Assembly: GCF_032118995.1 (NCBI RefSeq)
Contig: NC_092650.1
Coordinates: 23,136,001-23,200,000 of the forward strand
DNA from: Asterias amurensis
Lineage: Eukaryota > Echinodermata > Asteroidea > Forcipulatida > Asteriidae
Length of the DNA stretch: 64,000 nucleotides
Direction: 5' to 3'
Shown: positions 10,888 through 25,800 of the stretch, piece after piece
Layout of the letters: every line of letters starts with the position of its first letter
Position numbering within the stretch: the first letter of the stretch is position 1
Program-made: the position numbers and the translations under genes
The notes under the pieces: model-generated
What the model was told of the DNA's origin: nothing
What the model saw: the letters and a program-made list of their open reading frames with translations, nothing else
Databases searched by the model: none

Positions 10888-13800
10888 CTGGATAGAGAGA
10901 AGAGAAGAGGAAACAATATTGTAAAAACACACAAATATTACCGCGTAACTTCATACACAATGCAGTTGACCACCACCACAACCCGTCCGTCCGTACATAT
11001 TCCACCATCAGTTTAGCCACATCCCAATCCAAAACGGTGTTCAGTTTGTGTGCAGTTAATAGCCCACCTTTAGTGGGCAGTTATGGCTCTCTTATTAAAC
11101 ATCGATCTTATTTATAGTTATGACGACTATAATAAGAGCGATGTTAAAGAGAACCATAACAGCCCAACACAAAGGTGGGCTAGTGTGAAGTCTGATCATG
11201 ACTTTACTGTGTGTCCATACAATACAATTTTTCCCTTCAACAAGTCAGATTATTAGGTCAAGATGACGTACTGTGTTTTTGATCACGTAAGGTGTCACAA
11301 TGTCGATTTTCGAGTAGTCTGATTCTTTTCACCTTACTCAATTTTCAATTAAGTTTCTGTCGAAACATAACCGAGAGCTCTCAGTACTCAACCAACCTGA
11401 TATGCATGCTGAGTGCTGGCATGGAGACGTACACCTTGTCACAGTGGGGGCACTTTCTCGCCTTTTGGTCGTTCACACTACGATGTGTCTGTCGGTGTCT
11501 GGCCAGGTTGCTGGATGTGCTGTAACCCTTCCCACACTCGGGACAGACGTGACTGCCGTTGCTGGAGCACTCCTGTGGCGATTCAGGCCGCAGGTTGTTG
11601 TCATCCTCATCATCAAGCAGGTCTGATTTAGTGTCCGGGGTAGACGTCATGAAAACGTTCCGCAGCACCGTCATCTGCGGCCGGTTGTCGGGCGGCGAGA
11701 CTCGGCCGAAGTCCGGCTGGGTTGCCTCATCGGCTGCCGTTGGGGATGTTTGTCCGGGTTCGACACAGGTCGCGGTGGCCGTAGCAGCCACCAGACCCCC
11801 ATAGTTTAATGCACTCGGCTGTCGGGAATGACCGCCATTCATGGAAAGATTAAGAGCCGAGGTTTCGATAAAGAGGTGAGGAGGGTTGCTGCTGGTGAAA
11901 TTCGATGAGGAAGACGGAGAGGTGTCCACTACAGTGGTGAATTTTGCCTTCAAGTCGTCGCGTACGATGATGTCATTGCGTTTGATGACGAACTGTTTGT
12001 ACGCATCGTCTTTGTCCGTCGTAGAGGGCCGGCGACCCACGGGCCGACCGGACCGGCTGATGTACGGTTTGCTGACGGGCGATGCCTGTTGACAAACAGT
12101 CATTGCGCCCTCACCGGTCATCCCATCCATTGAGCTACTCCTGTTGGCTCGTGACTTTCTCCCCTTCGGCTTCTTCTTGTTGTTCGCCTGCTGAAAGCCA
12201 TTCTTCTTGTTGGGCTCGTATGGGTTGGTGGTTGTGTGGAAGTGAAGGGGTTTGATGACACGGGAGAGCGGGGGCAGAGCGGCACTGACGGTATGCCCCT
12301 TGGTTGGTGTAGTTGGGATCCGAAGACAGCTTGGACTCTCAGATCGGTAATCTGAAGAAAGAAGAAAACAAATCAAAATATCATCAGCAACTTCGTAAAA
12401 CTTGTTTGTTCCCAGTCTTTTTGAAGATAAAATAAATCAGATAATTGCAGTATCTAGTTTGAGACATCATGAGAAGCTGAGAGCGTAAAAAAATGAAATT
12501 TAGCCAATACACTCCTACTACGTCTACCATACCTCAAAAGGCTTACGGCGCTAGAAACAAAACCAAACACCCAAATACCCATAGTGTTACAAAAAAACAC
12601 ATTCTTAAACCATGCAACCAAATTCTATATGCATGCCGTTGAACATTTGAAATGGGAAAAGCATCCTGCGCTTACCAAGAAAATATCTTATATAAAAATT
12701 AACAACTTGTTTCGAGTTTAGGAATAGTTTGTCATGGAGGTCCGCCTATCCTTGGGGGTACACTATGCCTTGGTTGACCCGGTCGGCACGTGGGTGGCTT
12801 CCAAATAAGGATTTATTCGCGTGCCACATTCAACCTCATTACATTTGGGGAAGCCACGCTTGACCCCAAGTTAGTAGGCGGGCTACGAGCAACGCTAGCC
12901 CACCTGTCCATCCCAATAAAGACATCGGTGGGTTAAAGCCCACCACAGGTGTGTGTTTGGACAACAAGGAATCCCAAATCTGGGAGTCCTCAAAATGTAC
13001 ACTTTGGTCAAAAGATCTTGAACACAATAGTAATTCTGGAATAATGTTTTGCTTGTTATGATTAATTTTTATTATAAAGCTCTCGTGGATTGCGTTTTGC
13101 TAGATATTAAAAAATCTGAAATTGTGCCAAGTATACAAAAATCAGTTCTAGTTTATTTGGGTCTTTGTTTTTTGGCGATTTGTTTGTTGTCTGGTCATCC
13201 AAATGTGTTGATAAATCAAGAGTGTTATCTTATAATACCGTTTTAAAGCCATTATACACTTTCGGAACAGAAAGAAAAAATACAAGTTCACAAAATTTAC
13301 AAATAACTTACAGGGTTTACAGAAGGTAATGGTAAAAGACTTTTCTTTAAATATTTTTCTATGAAATGCTTTACTTTATGAGAAAACATTAAAACAATAA
13401 TCAATTCTCGACAACGAGAATTACGGATTATAGTAAACACATGCCCTGATACGGCGAAACGTGCGGAAACAAGGGTGGGTTTTCCCGTTATTTTCCCCCG
13501 ACTCCGATGACCGATTGAGCCTAAATTTGAGCCTAACATGTTTGTTATTTTTTAAGTTGTGATACACGAAGTGTGGGCCTTTTGGACATACTGTTTACCG
13601 AAAGTGTCCAATGGCTTTAAGTGACCAGTATATTTTCAGCGATGATTAGAAAAGCTGAACCGAACCGAACTTAACCAATATTATGAAGGACTCGGATAGC
13701 ACTGTAAATAATGGTAGTGGACATTATTTAATTTGGGACAAAACTTTGATCGGTTATTCTTTTATGATAAGCTGTAAGACTTCTCTTTTGTATTATTAAA

Positions 13801-16800
13801 CACAAACAAAACAGGAGAGCAAAAATTTAAACAGTTTGATGTGTGTAACTAAAATTCGAGGGGCTCATTAAGTTTTACAAACATTGCGCAAGAAGCAGCA
13901 CCCTACGTGCCGCCACAAAAGTTCACGCCCTTAAGTTCTATGATTGCTTCATAACAATTAGCCCCAGAGGCGGCTGCCAGACAGAATAGACTGGTCAATC
14001 CATTTAGCAACATGGCGGTCAACCCAACCTTATTGTACCGAACTCAACAAACAGAAGATAAACTGAGGATAAAGCAAAACAGTAGTCCTTTTACAGTTTC
14101 CGGAAGTTATTCAATTTTTTTTCATGTCAAAGCCAGAGCTGTTTTTTGGCTTGTGGTGTGTAAGTGATGTTCCAGGTCTGTTCGGACGGTGAGTCAAATC
14201 GGAAGTGTCCTTCATGAAAACTGGTAGACCATAAGTGGACCGATGATGTGTAATTGACTTTTCTATGTTTCTGTATTCTTTGAATGTTATTATTCTACAT
14301 AATCTAAGATGTAGACCCATTGTGGTTTAAAGACACTGGACATTATTGGTAATTGTTATAGACAAGTCTTCTCACTTGGTGTATCTCAAAATAATATGCA
14401 TAAAATAACAAACCTGTGAAAATTTTAGCTCATTTGATCATCGAAGATGCGCGATAAGAATGAAAGAAAAAACACCCTTCGAGACATCAGATTCTAAATC
14501 TGAGGTCTCGAAATCAAATTCGTCCAAAATTACTTCTTTCTCGGAAACTACGTCACTTCAGAGGGAGCTGTTTCTCACAATGTTTCATACCGTCGACCTC
14601 TCCCCATTACTCGTAATCAAGAAAGGTTTTTATGATTATATTTTTTTGGAGTTATTACCAATATTGTCCACTGCCTTTAAACAAACAACGTAAAACAATG
14701 GTTAAAGTATCGTTTGGTTAACTAAACTTTAATAAAAATGTTAAGTACAGATCAGACTTCTTTTGGACTATGACCGTGCACTGGCATTCCACTTAATACA
14801 CCAGACATAAATATCTGTTGTAATACTTTGGTATTAACTTGAACTTGGGTCATATAAAGTTTGGACGAGGCCAGTTTTTTATTATGTATAACAACAAGCA
14901 CATGGCAGCATACGGCCCCAATGAGCTGTATTATTTACAACAAACCAAACTAGGTAAAAAGGTAAAAGTCAAAAGCAAGAACATAGATACAAGTTATAGT
15001 TTGCACACTACAAGAAAACATATAAAAAACGCTCAAAGAAAATAAGGATCGCGTTGATCTCTTTGCTTTTTTAATTTGTGCTTCATGAACACTACCTATC
15101 CACACGACACCGACGTGCTAAATGATATGCGGTATGGAAAACACATTACCGGAAACCAAGGGCAAGTCAAATGAGTTTTGAATTTTGAAACAATGTCTAG
15201 ATTTAAAAACGTGCTCACACTCCCAACTCGTTATGTAAAACGTTCAGCCTTTAAAGTGCAGTTACAGACCCACCTCTGAGGACAAGGTTACGCTTGTGAT
15301 TAAGAAATAATTACGCGTTAGAGATGTATGCCTGGTGTCCAGCTCAAAGACGAAACATTGTGGGACTGTATGGGAAAGCCATTAGAGCGAGATCCGGTTG
15401 CCAACACATGACAAGTTGTGAGGTTTGTTGTTAACTGTCTTCAAGCACTTTGTATTTTGTGCACGGTGCAAATACAAAGTCGGTCTAATCGGAATTTAAA
15501 GACACTGGACACTATTGGTAATTGTCAAAGACCAGTCTTCTCACTTGCTGTATCTCAACATATGCATAAAATAACAAACCTGTAAAAATTTCAGTTCAAT
15601 CGGTCATCGAAGTTGCGAGATAATAATGTGAAAGAAAAAAACACCCTTGTCACACGAAGTTGTGTGCTTTCTATGCTTGGTTTCGAGACCTCAAGTTCTA
15701 AATCTGAGGTCTCGAAATCAAATTCGTGGAAAATTACTTCTTGCTCGAAAACTACATTACTTCAGAGGGAGCAGTTTCTCACAATGTTTTATACTATCAA
15801 CCTCTCCCCATTACTAGTTACCAAGTAAGTTTTTATGCTAAAAAATATTTTGAGTAATTACCAATAGTGTCCACTGCCTTTAAACAAAACACACCAAGAA
15901 ACGAAACCGAAGATGCTTTTGGTGGAATGTTATCATTCGTCCCCCCCCCTTTTTGTCATTTTTTGCTACTGTGGTCATTTGTGGTGGCTGGAACACAATA
16001 TTTGTATCTTGCTTAGTAATTATTGTTTGCATAGTTTGTTGTTTTGTATAGGTACCATTTAACTTGTAATGGTGCTAATACCATTGTAATATTCATAGCA
16101 ATTTGGCCAGTGGCCACGAATGGAATGTGAATAAACCAATCAACCACAGTACCAATAATGGTACATCAACAAGATCACATCGTAAAGGTGTTTCATTTTT
16201 CCAACAGATATTGCTACAACAAGAACAGTTTAAAAGAACTTTCCATCAGTTTTCTCACTCGCTTTGACCAAAAAGACAAACTTGCAAACTCCTTTCCACA
16301 ATAAGACAAAATAAACTTGAAAGTGCATGACCTCACCGGACCGAACCCCACCGGATAAATTACTCGTAACTTGGCGGGGTTGACACTTGACAACTTCCAA
16401 GTCGTTCAGGCAGGTGTCAAACTTAGGTCACAAACCCGAACGTAAAATTCGTGCAGTGTGCAGATCCGATCACAATATCTGTATGTCTATAGGTCTTTAG
16501 GGAAGAAATTGTTTGGTAACTTTGCACGAGAGCATCACAAAGATTCGATTGTAAAAATTAACTATACCTCATATATTTTCAGGGTAAAAATGTCTGCAAT
16601 TATGACAATTCAATTCATGATCTCTATTTAGATTGTGCACAACAATATTGCCGCCTATGCCGTAGATTTTGTCGATTTTTTCAAGTAGTGAAATTTTATA
16701 TTTATCTCCCACAAAACGTTGGTGGATGATATATAACTGTGCGTATATAGACCACTGTGAGCATCCTTTGTGTTCTTTAAACAAACTGAAAGACATCAAC

Positions 16801-19800
16801 TCTCGAGATAATAAAATGTTATTATTTGAAGACACTATAAAACTTGAATGACACGACTTTTCACTGTGCATTGTTGTAGTAGCAGGGAGACGTTTTGCGA
16901 AGAACGCCTTAAATCTTAAACAAAGACGAGCATGTCTCAGATCGCAGCTGGCCCAAAACGACTCCACACTGAAGTTTTTCTACTCCCAAGTCCAAACAGG
17001 CCGGCCGCAAATCAAGCACGCGTGCGGCGTGTCAAACTCCTAGTGACTATAAATCACTGGCACGGGCGAACACAGCGCGTGGCACAAGACCCCCAACACG
17101 TACGTACCCGATCAAACCTCAAGATTATGCAAAAAAAATAATACCGGGGAAGGAAAAAGAAAAAGACCCCAAAAGCAAATGCTGAGACTGCGAATTTTCC
17201 ACATTCCTATAATCTCCGGTGCACCCAGCCGAGAGTTGACTCGGCCTCGTTGTGGCCGGGGGCTTTAACATCTTGCAATTTGTATGCCAGTGGTCGTCTT
17301 TAACGGGGACCTTGGTTCCTATAAAAATACACCAATATCTTTTAATCCCTACAGTGTAAGGGACACCCCATTGCCTTTGCTTTACTATACCAAAATCATT
17401 TCATACTCAAATTACTTGTGCCTTTTTATGCATTATAGTTATACACTTGGATCGTGAAGAAGTAATCACGTGAGTCAAATTCAATTTAAGGAAGAAGTAT
17501 AATTCTAGTCAACTCTTGACTTTTGAACACCACAATACCTGGAGAATGGGGAACAAGTAGTATCTTAATGTCTAAGTTGAAAATAGGTCCACAAGCGATA
17601 AATTCCTACAGACTGCAATATATAACTACCAGTGAACCGGGACTGTGAAGGATGGTTGAGATTTTATCTAAATATTGAGTTTATATTGGAGAGAAAAAAA
17701 AATAGCTGCATGTTTTAAAGCAATTATTCTTGTGTTCAGTTAAGCTCGACGACCGGGCGACCCAACATATATAAAAAATTGCCAATGTGACTTTGACGAA
17801 ACAGATATTTGGATAAACCACAAACCATCGCCCCCACCACTTCCCCAAACAAAAACAAACAAGATTGATGCTTCTTAAAGGAGAGAATGAGGACACTTGT
17901 TTCGTTTTCCTCGTTGATTGATAATCCACTGGGCATGAGGCGAGTCCAGAGCCTGGCAGACAGACGCGGCTCGTGCCGCTGCTCTCTCCGTCTCGTGCTG
18001 TCACTGAGACATGGCCAAATATGGTCGACTTCGGACTAATGCGCATCGCTATAGATGTCTCTCTTTCTAGTCAAACTTAACTGAGGAATGCTAGGCTGCT
18101 AGTTTCCATCGCTCCCCCACCTGCCAGTTGAGATTTGTGGCTTCGTGTGGCACTAAACATTTCATAATTTTTTTTATGCGATAAGATCGGTATATGGTTT
18201 GGCTCCGGGAAGTGTATAAGATCAGCTTGAGATACATGAATACTGTGGCATTTATGTAAAGCTTAGTGTGTCAAAAGGGCAGAGAAAAATCATGTAGATA
18301 AGTTCTCAATAATCAAATCTACACATAAATGTAACATATGAGAATCCCACAACTTTAAAAAAAACATCGATACCTCTCCATCATGGAATATCAACAAAAC
18401 CCTTACAATTATGATGAAATACTTTTAACGCCAATTTTTACTTGGCATTTGTTTTACAACAATATGTGTTACAGACCTCTTAAAAGGCCTTAAAACCGCT
18501 AATTGCAATTTCCCCCCCTCATTTTCGTTGTTATGAAAGTTAAGAAATAATAAAATCATTCTACGACTGAAGACCTTAAGAAACTTAAGTTAAATTCATA
18601 CAAGCTTCGTATGTTTCACGCCGTATACCAGCACTGCGGTAAAATGGCCCTATACTGTACAAATACCATTGCAATTGTCATCCATCAGTCATTGCCAACG
18701 TATGTAAAAGTACACCCCTGTCATAACCGACTGCGTTATAATACACTCCACTGACTGACATTACGTTCATCGTGGCTTGTGTTCGTCATCAACCAGCCCG
18801 CTCCCACTAGTCTTTTCTCGGCTCGTTTTCATCCTCTTCGGAAGGAAAAAAACACTGATTCGTCTGTCTTCAACTCGAAGACAAGCTGACTGCTGGTGTA
18901 AGACGATATACGAACACGTGCCACTGATACATCTGCTGATAAATGTCCTCCCTAAAAACCACACGCGACCCCGACCGACCGTCAGCGTTCAAGATCGCTG
19001 TGTACGCAAGAGATTGATTTGGGACCGTTAGTTGGAGTAAAGGCATTGCGATACAGTAACGGTGTCCAATTCAAAGATGAGCATTGTTCAATTCTAAAAC
19101 ACACATCCCCAGGGCCCTGTTTCATAGAGCTGCTTAAGCCGAAAAAATTGCTGTTCATTTACAAAATTCAAAGATATAGCTATGTTAATTCTACGACCCG
19201 AACGGCCCAATTTCATAGAGCTGCTTCAGCAGAAAGAAAAATTACTCTTTTTCGAGAATAATCAAAATCATGAAGAGAGAACTGAGCCCCCTCGCCCAAA
19301 TTCTCAAATAAGTTACTCAAATTTGTGTAAAGGCTTAATAAGCCAAAACAACTAGAGTAAGTTTTCATTGCGGTGGACACTATTGGTAATACTCAAAATA
19401 GTTATAAGCATAAAACCTTACTTGGTAACGAGTAATGGGAAGAGGTTGGTAGTATCAAAACATTCTGAGAAAAGGGCTCCCTCTGAGAAAGAAGTGATTT
19501 TCCACGAATTTGATTTCGAGACCTCCGATTTAGAATTTGAGGTCCCGAAATCAAGCATCTGAAAGCACACAACTTCATGTGACAAGGGTGTTTTTTTCTT
19601 TCACTATTATCTCGCAACTTCGACGACCCATTGAGATCAAATTTTCACAGGTTTGTTATTTTATGCGTATATTGAGAAACACCAACTGTGAACTGTGAAG
19701 GCTAGTCTTTGACAATTACCAATAGTGTCCAGTGTCTTTAAAAGCATATATACTCTGCCAATTTCTACCAAACTCTTTGTGTATCATTTCCTTGGAATTT

Positions 19801-22800
19801 TCTCTAAAGAGCAAAGCAAGTACTCTAATGATGATCCAAAACAACCATGGCAAACCTCAACTGGTGAACAATATCAATGACATCCATCCACCACCATCAC
19901 CACCACACAAATACCACTGCCTTGTCGTTGCCAAGAATTGTTTTGACAAGTTCTTAATCTCAACTTTCCCCCGACAGGTTTTAAAAGAACTACGTCAACG
20001 ATTGTTACCATGGAAACATCCTCTATGACTCTACCATCACATCAGTGGCCGATAGAGAAAGAAAGAGCAGGTGATTGCGTCATCACATCAGTTTGCACTG
20101 AGAGGGCCGGCCCTGTATTTTAAACTGCGTCACAGAGTGCTTCATCAACACTGACTTCCATGGTCAGAGAGTGCACGAGTGAGTATATGGGACTTTTATC
20201 AGGCTTTTCAGAAGAGCACATTCCATTTCTCTTATTTCCGAGTATCCATATAAATATTGCACGGCATTTGTGTATAATTGATTGAAGAGTTGTACAATCC
20301 AGTAATTTTGAAATTTCATTTCATTCGTTAATTCTGGTTGGGAAGCCATGGACTCTAAGAAAAGCGAAATATAGCAGAGAACCCCAAATGGAGAGACGAC
20401 ATGGGAGATTAAGTTTTAAATGTGGGAGGAAAAACCCAAGGTGAAACCCAAGCAGTCAGGATGGGACTGAAAACTCAATACACAGTGCCCCTATAGCGTG
20501 ATTTGAAATGGGGTCCTAAATGTGTTTAAGGTGGGAAAAGATACCAAGCCGACTGCTTGAAAACACAGACCTTTTGTTAATGTAATTATACAGGCGTTGT
20601 TTTCAAAATGGCACTCCAATCTTGGCCTACCACGAGTTTGCAAGACGAAACAGGTTCATCAAATCGACCATTTGCAACTTACTCGCGTGGGGGGGGGGGG
20701 GTTATATTGTTGGCCCCGAAGGGACACCAGAAATAAAAAAAACAAACTCATAAAATATTCCTTGATAACGTGGCGTTTATATCAGGAAAATAATGATAAA
20801 ACTTGATAAGTAACTCGAAAACTCGAATAGGATAACCTTATAGTAGCCACGGACCGTCGAATAGGCCTTTAGTATTTCACCAACGAGAATTACCAGTAGG
20901 CCGGTTTGGCCCATCGTTTTTTTATGGTGTTAGAGATTAGACTTGTAATGCACTTCTTCGAAATGTCAGATAAAGTTCAAATGGCGAGAGAGACACTTTG
21001 AAGTGGTGGTTTCTAACGATCAATCAAATGTAACAAGTCTAACTTAAAGCTTTTTATCTATTTGAAATCTACGGCAAACAATTTTTCTTTTTCAAGATAC
21101 TAAAAGTGTTCCTGTAATTTTTGTGAAATCAAAATTCGGACTCTATATAAGGCGCTGATACCATCAAAACCATCTACCACGACCGGCAGGGCTTGAAACT
21201 TACAGCCAGTGATTTCAGCTTGGGGCCAGTTAACTCATGACCGGCCAAGCCCGATGGTTTTGTGTTTTTCAAGTGATTAATATCTAGGCTACCACTTTGT
21301 GTAATATCTTCGTGAAAACAATTGTTGACAATGACTCTGATAAATATTTGTCAATATTGTTGGTTGAGTATCGAATTACACTTACACATATGACAAATGA
21401 GGTGAGATTGGTGTTTGCATAACTTATTTCGATTCTGTAATAAATTCTGGTCCAGTACAAATTTTGAGCTATACACGCCCTTCAGTATTGTGAATATTGT
21501 TTCCAAATTCGAGCCCTGCCGTAACGGTGACATTTGTTTCTGCTGGATCAGCGCCAGAGTTACAGGTTTTTGACTTTAGAGATGAGGCAACAATATTCAC
21601 TCGTGACTCAACGTCACGAGTGGGATGCCTTCCTCCTTGCTCATCGTGCCTGGCTCCAGGGGGAGAAGATAAGACACACAATAAGAAGAATGGGAGACTC
21701 AACGGGGTTCTCTAATACGCTCAACCATCTTGTGCCATGGCAGCAAAACGAAAGGAGAACTTACGTTCAAGGATTTAAAGACATGGTGTAATATCGAAAG
21801 AGCAAATTCATTATAAACTATTACGGAGGCGTATAATAGACCAATATCATGTTGCCAACATCTTGGTCATGTACCTTGTATCCAATAACAGTAATGTATG
21901 CCAGCAGTCGTTGTATAAAATGAAACCAGACTATTTACTCTTCCAGGCTCTGTTTTGAGTAACATCCATGCACTGGTTACATTCCTCGAAAAAGAAAATG
22001 TTTGAGTTGACATATTTACAGAGTCAAAACCATCAGTTCGGTTTTCACGGGCCATTCTTTCAGAAGTTGGCTAGCACAGGCAACTTTTAAAGTTAAAAAA
22101 AAGTATTAGAGCAGAACCACGTACCATGTTATGAATAATTGTTGTATTAATCACTCACTTCGGGGTTAGATGTCCTTCCATACGGTGATGATTATCAATC
22201 ATTGTCTTTGATTGTTTCGAGAACTATTTCACCTCTGAGTTCTCAAGTTGGAATGAATATTGTGGTTAAGTTTCATGGAATGGTAATTTAACATCATCAT
22301 TGTAACGGTGGGTGTCGTGTTTTTAAGCCAGCCAACCTACGAGTGTTTCATGTCGCTAAATTGATATCAGAATCTACTGTTGCGTTAATTAGGCGCAGTG
22401 ATTTAAAGCAACCCCTGCTTCATGTCTACTTAAATTCATGTATTTTTTTTTGACCAGCCGTTGAACTTTGTAGAGAAACATTCAAACCACCCAGCATAAT
22501 ATGCTCAACCATAGAACTCTATGGATAAACGTACAGTCACAATCGAAAGTGAGGATACCAGTACACGAACCACAAAACCTTGAAAGTTATTATACCAAAG
22601 TACAGATGTGAATAACCCTGTAGTTATAAAGGGCAAGCTTCGAATATAAAAACTAAGGATAAAGGACAGTTGATTGTCTTCAGGGTTTCTTAAAAGAGCA
22701 TTCTCCCGAGTTAAGTTGAGTGATTCCCCATGGGGGCCAGCAAGAGAAAAAAAAAGAGGGGGTGATCTTGCGGTCTTGGTTAGAGGTTAATTGACGACAC

Positions 22801-25800
22801 GAGCCGCATAACTTTGGAAGCAGGGGCTGTTTTCATTCGGTAGGCCTGGCGCGCGACACCAGAACCGCTGGCACGCGACTCCATGCCCAAATATGGTGAT
22901 GGAACTGCCACCCTGCAACTTATACTCCGTACAGTGTCTTATGGTTGTCGTAGTGCATCGTTGTATAGTGTGTGGATCTTACAGGCGATTTAGTATAATA
23001 TGCCGTGACCAGGGAACTTGATAATTGTGTGAGCTATATGTACAGAGTCGACTGAACTTTGAGATGGATGGAATTTCAAACTTGGTGCTTGGCAAAACAA
23101 TATTTTGAGATCAAACATTAGGGGATTTGTTTTCTTTTCTGTTTTAAGTAGCTCCATAAGTTTGTCGTCAGACAAAAAGTAGTCGTCGGTAGTACAAACC
23201 ATGTATGTAATTTTTTTTCTTTTCTTAGTTATTATTAAAGGCTCTGGATACTAATGGTACTTGTCAAAGACCAGTCTTCTCACTTGCTGTATTTCAACAT
23301 ATGCATAATATAACAAACCTGTGAAAATTTGAGCTCAATTGGTCATAAATTGCGAGAGATTAATGAACAAAAAAAACATCCTCGTCACACGAAGTTGCGT
23401 GCTTGCAGATGCTTGATTTCGAGACCTCAAATTCTAAATCTGAGGTCTCGAAATCAAATTCGTGGAAAATTACTTCTTTCTCGAAAACTACTCCGATTCA
23501 GAGGGAGCCGTTTCTCACAATGTTTTATACCATCAACCTGTCCCCATTACTCGTTACCAAGTAAGGTTGTATGCCAATAAATAATTTGAGTAATTACCAA
23601 TAGTGTCCACTGCCTTTAAAAGCATTTCTATTCTTAATAAGGTTTAGACAAAACACGATTTTTGGAAGAAGTCTAACGCCATGTTAGGACTTAACGTGAG
23701 TTTTTAAGACTTTATTCACACTTTTTGTAACCGTGGTTAGTAGTTCAAACATGTTACATTCCTCTTTTAATTGATGTAATAGGCCCCAACTAGTGTGTTT
23801 AGTTGTCCGTTTGTTATAAAACAAACCCCCCCTTTTTTTTACTAGTTTGGGAAGCAAGAATAATTGGTTAGGTTGTGGAGTTGAAAACTGCGTTATATAG
23901 GTACTTTCGTGCAGAATATTGTTGAAATGGATGCCCCTTTCACGTTATGTTCTTGGGTCGCTTTTCAATTCACATAAATCTCATGTTAGCTTAACCATTA
24001 AAGCAGCATTTATGGTTTTTTTTTAAAACACGAATTAAGTTACACCCTTTTGCGAAACGCAATCTTTGTTATCTCACAAACCAACTCTTGGGTTTTAGTG
24101 TTCACAGCTTTGGGGGAGAAAAACAGAAACAAAACGAATCTTTACAATTTTGAGTTTTGTTGAAGTCCATGAACAAACACATCGTTTGCCCCGTTTACGT
24201 GCGCAAACTGCCAGCATAAAAAACAGGCATCACTGCTGACAATGAAAAGAACGCTGAGAAACCAAACCTAAAAACAGAGCAAAAACCAACAACAGACAAA
24301 CAAAACAAACAAAAAAAGCCATAAAAAAACCCAGTTTCCTCTTAATCTGCTAAATCTTAAATAATATTGGAAATAACTGTACCAACTATAAACCATATCG
24401 AAACGAACTACAAACGGTTTGTGTGTCACGTTTGTGTGAAGTGTTCTTGTTGGTCATGTCGACATGTCTAAGAGCCGAATTCGCGGGGGCCACATTTGTT
24501 TTGCTCATTAAACCCAAACCGACTTTTTGTTGCCATCCATTTTTTTGTTTTACTCTCATCCAGAAAATTAAAACTTGTTTCAAAGTTGATCTGCTTCTTT
24601 TCAAAGAAACAAACGAAACTTTTCAAGTTGAAACTTTGGAAACACCTCACGTATATCCAATGCACAGTTTAGTTTCCCTCACAAGACGTCAGAACAGAAC
24701 AAAGGCATATTTACACGGGTAACAAAATAATTGATGAAAATGCCAGAAAGTTCATCCAGTTTGGGTACAGTTTATCCAATTATGACCCCAGGTTGTTGTG
24801 CAGTCGACACCCACTGAACACAATATGCTCGCTGTGGCACCAGAGTTTGCCATTTTTATGAAATACAAACAGAAAACATTTATACAAATTACACCGGTAC
24901 TATAATGCAATTACTGAACACTCTTTGAGTCGCATACCATCACGCACACTGGGCGGCGCGCAACCACCTTCGCTCAAACAATTTCCAAAATCATTAGCTT
25001 AAAACAGACTAAAAATAATGCCTGCCAAATAAGTTCAAATTCGATTTCAAACTGTTCTGAAATTCGTCTTAATTCTCATTCTAACCCGCCGTGATTGCCA
25101 CTGTGACGAAATAAGGACCAAATCACCAGAAATTCAAAGAAATTGCGACTTGAGAAGTGCTATTACCCACTTTTGGATTCTGAAAATGCCGTGGTGGTTT
25201 TTCTGGTCTCCTTTGTTTGGTCTGTGCCAGACACCTAGCGTGACATGACTTCAAGCTCAGCGAGAGGTGTCTTGGCCCCAACAAGGTTGAGAACTATCGT
25301 TATTGTAAGCAGATAGCGGGTGAACTGGGTTCATTTTCAAGTTGACATAAAACATTAAATCGTTCTCTTAATCATTGACTTCTTTGTGTGTCAAAAATTA
25401 AAACATTCTGGATAGTATGTTATAACCACTCTTGCTCTTTAGGAATAAACGAACTAAGACAAATGGAAAGTATTGTTTACATTTGGAACAGATGAATAAC
25501 TACAGTATGTATGTATGTATTGTATACAGTGCACATACATATTCTTTAAATGTCTCCATGGCGAGCAAGGCAAGGGTCGAAGTTACAGGAAAATATACAA
25601 AGAATACACAATTTAAAAAGAAGACAAAAATTACACAATGTTCTGAATAGTAAACTTTGATTATTATAAATACCAATTTAAGAACATATTTTACTGTCCA
25701 CCTTTTCGGGCATGCTATTATCAATTCATCATTTCCCTGAAATTGGACTCCATACCAAAGGTGCCAACAAGGAAATCCAGAATATCTCAGTTTTATAAAA

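Noticed and set aside
11402..12092. Plus-strand ORFs of 68-81 codons at 11402-12092 and similar ones at 10647-11016
   Set aside because: They lie opposite the Scratch coding exons and are antisense shadows of the zinc-finger sequence.
10617..12351. Assignment to Snail/Slug rather than Scratch
   Set aside because: Finger 2 YVSMPAL and finger 5 FALKSYLxKHxEAAC are Scratch-type; Snail has YVSLGAL and FSRMSLLHKH.
16569..16967. 132-codon minus-strand ORF in Scratch intron 1
   Set aside because: No recognised motif, no splice support, and AT-rich composition like its surroundings.
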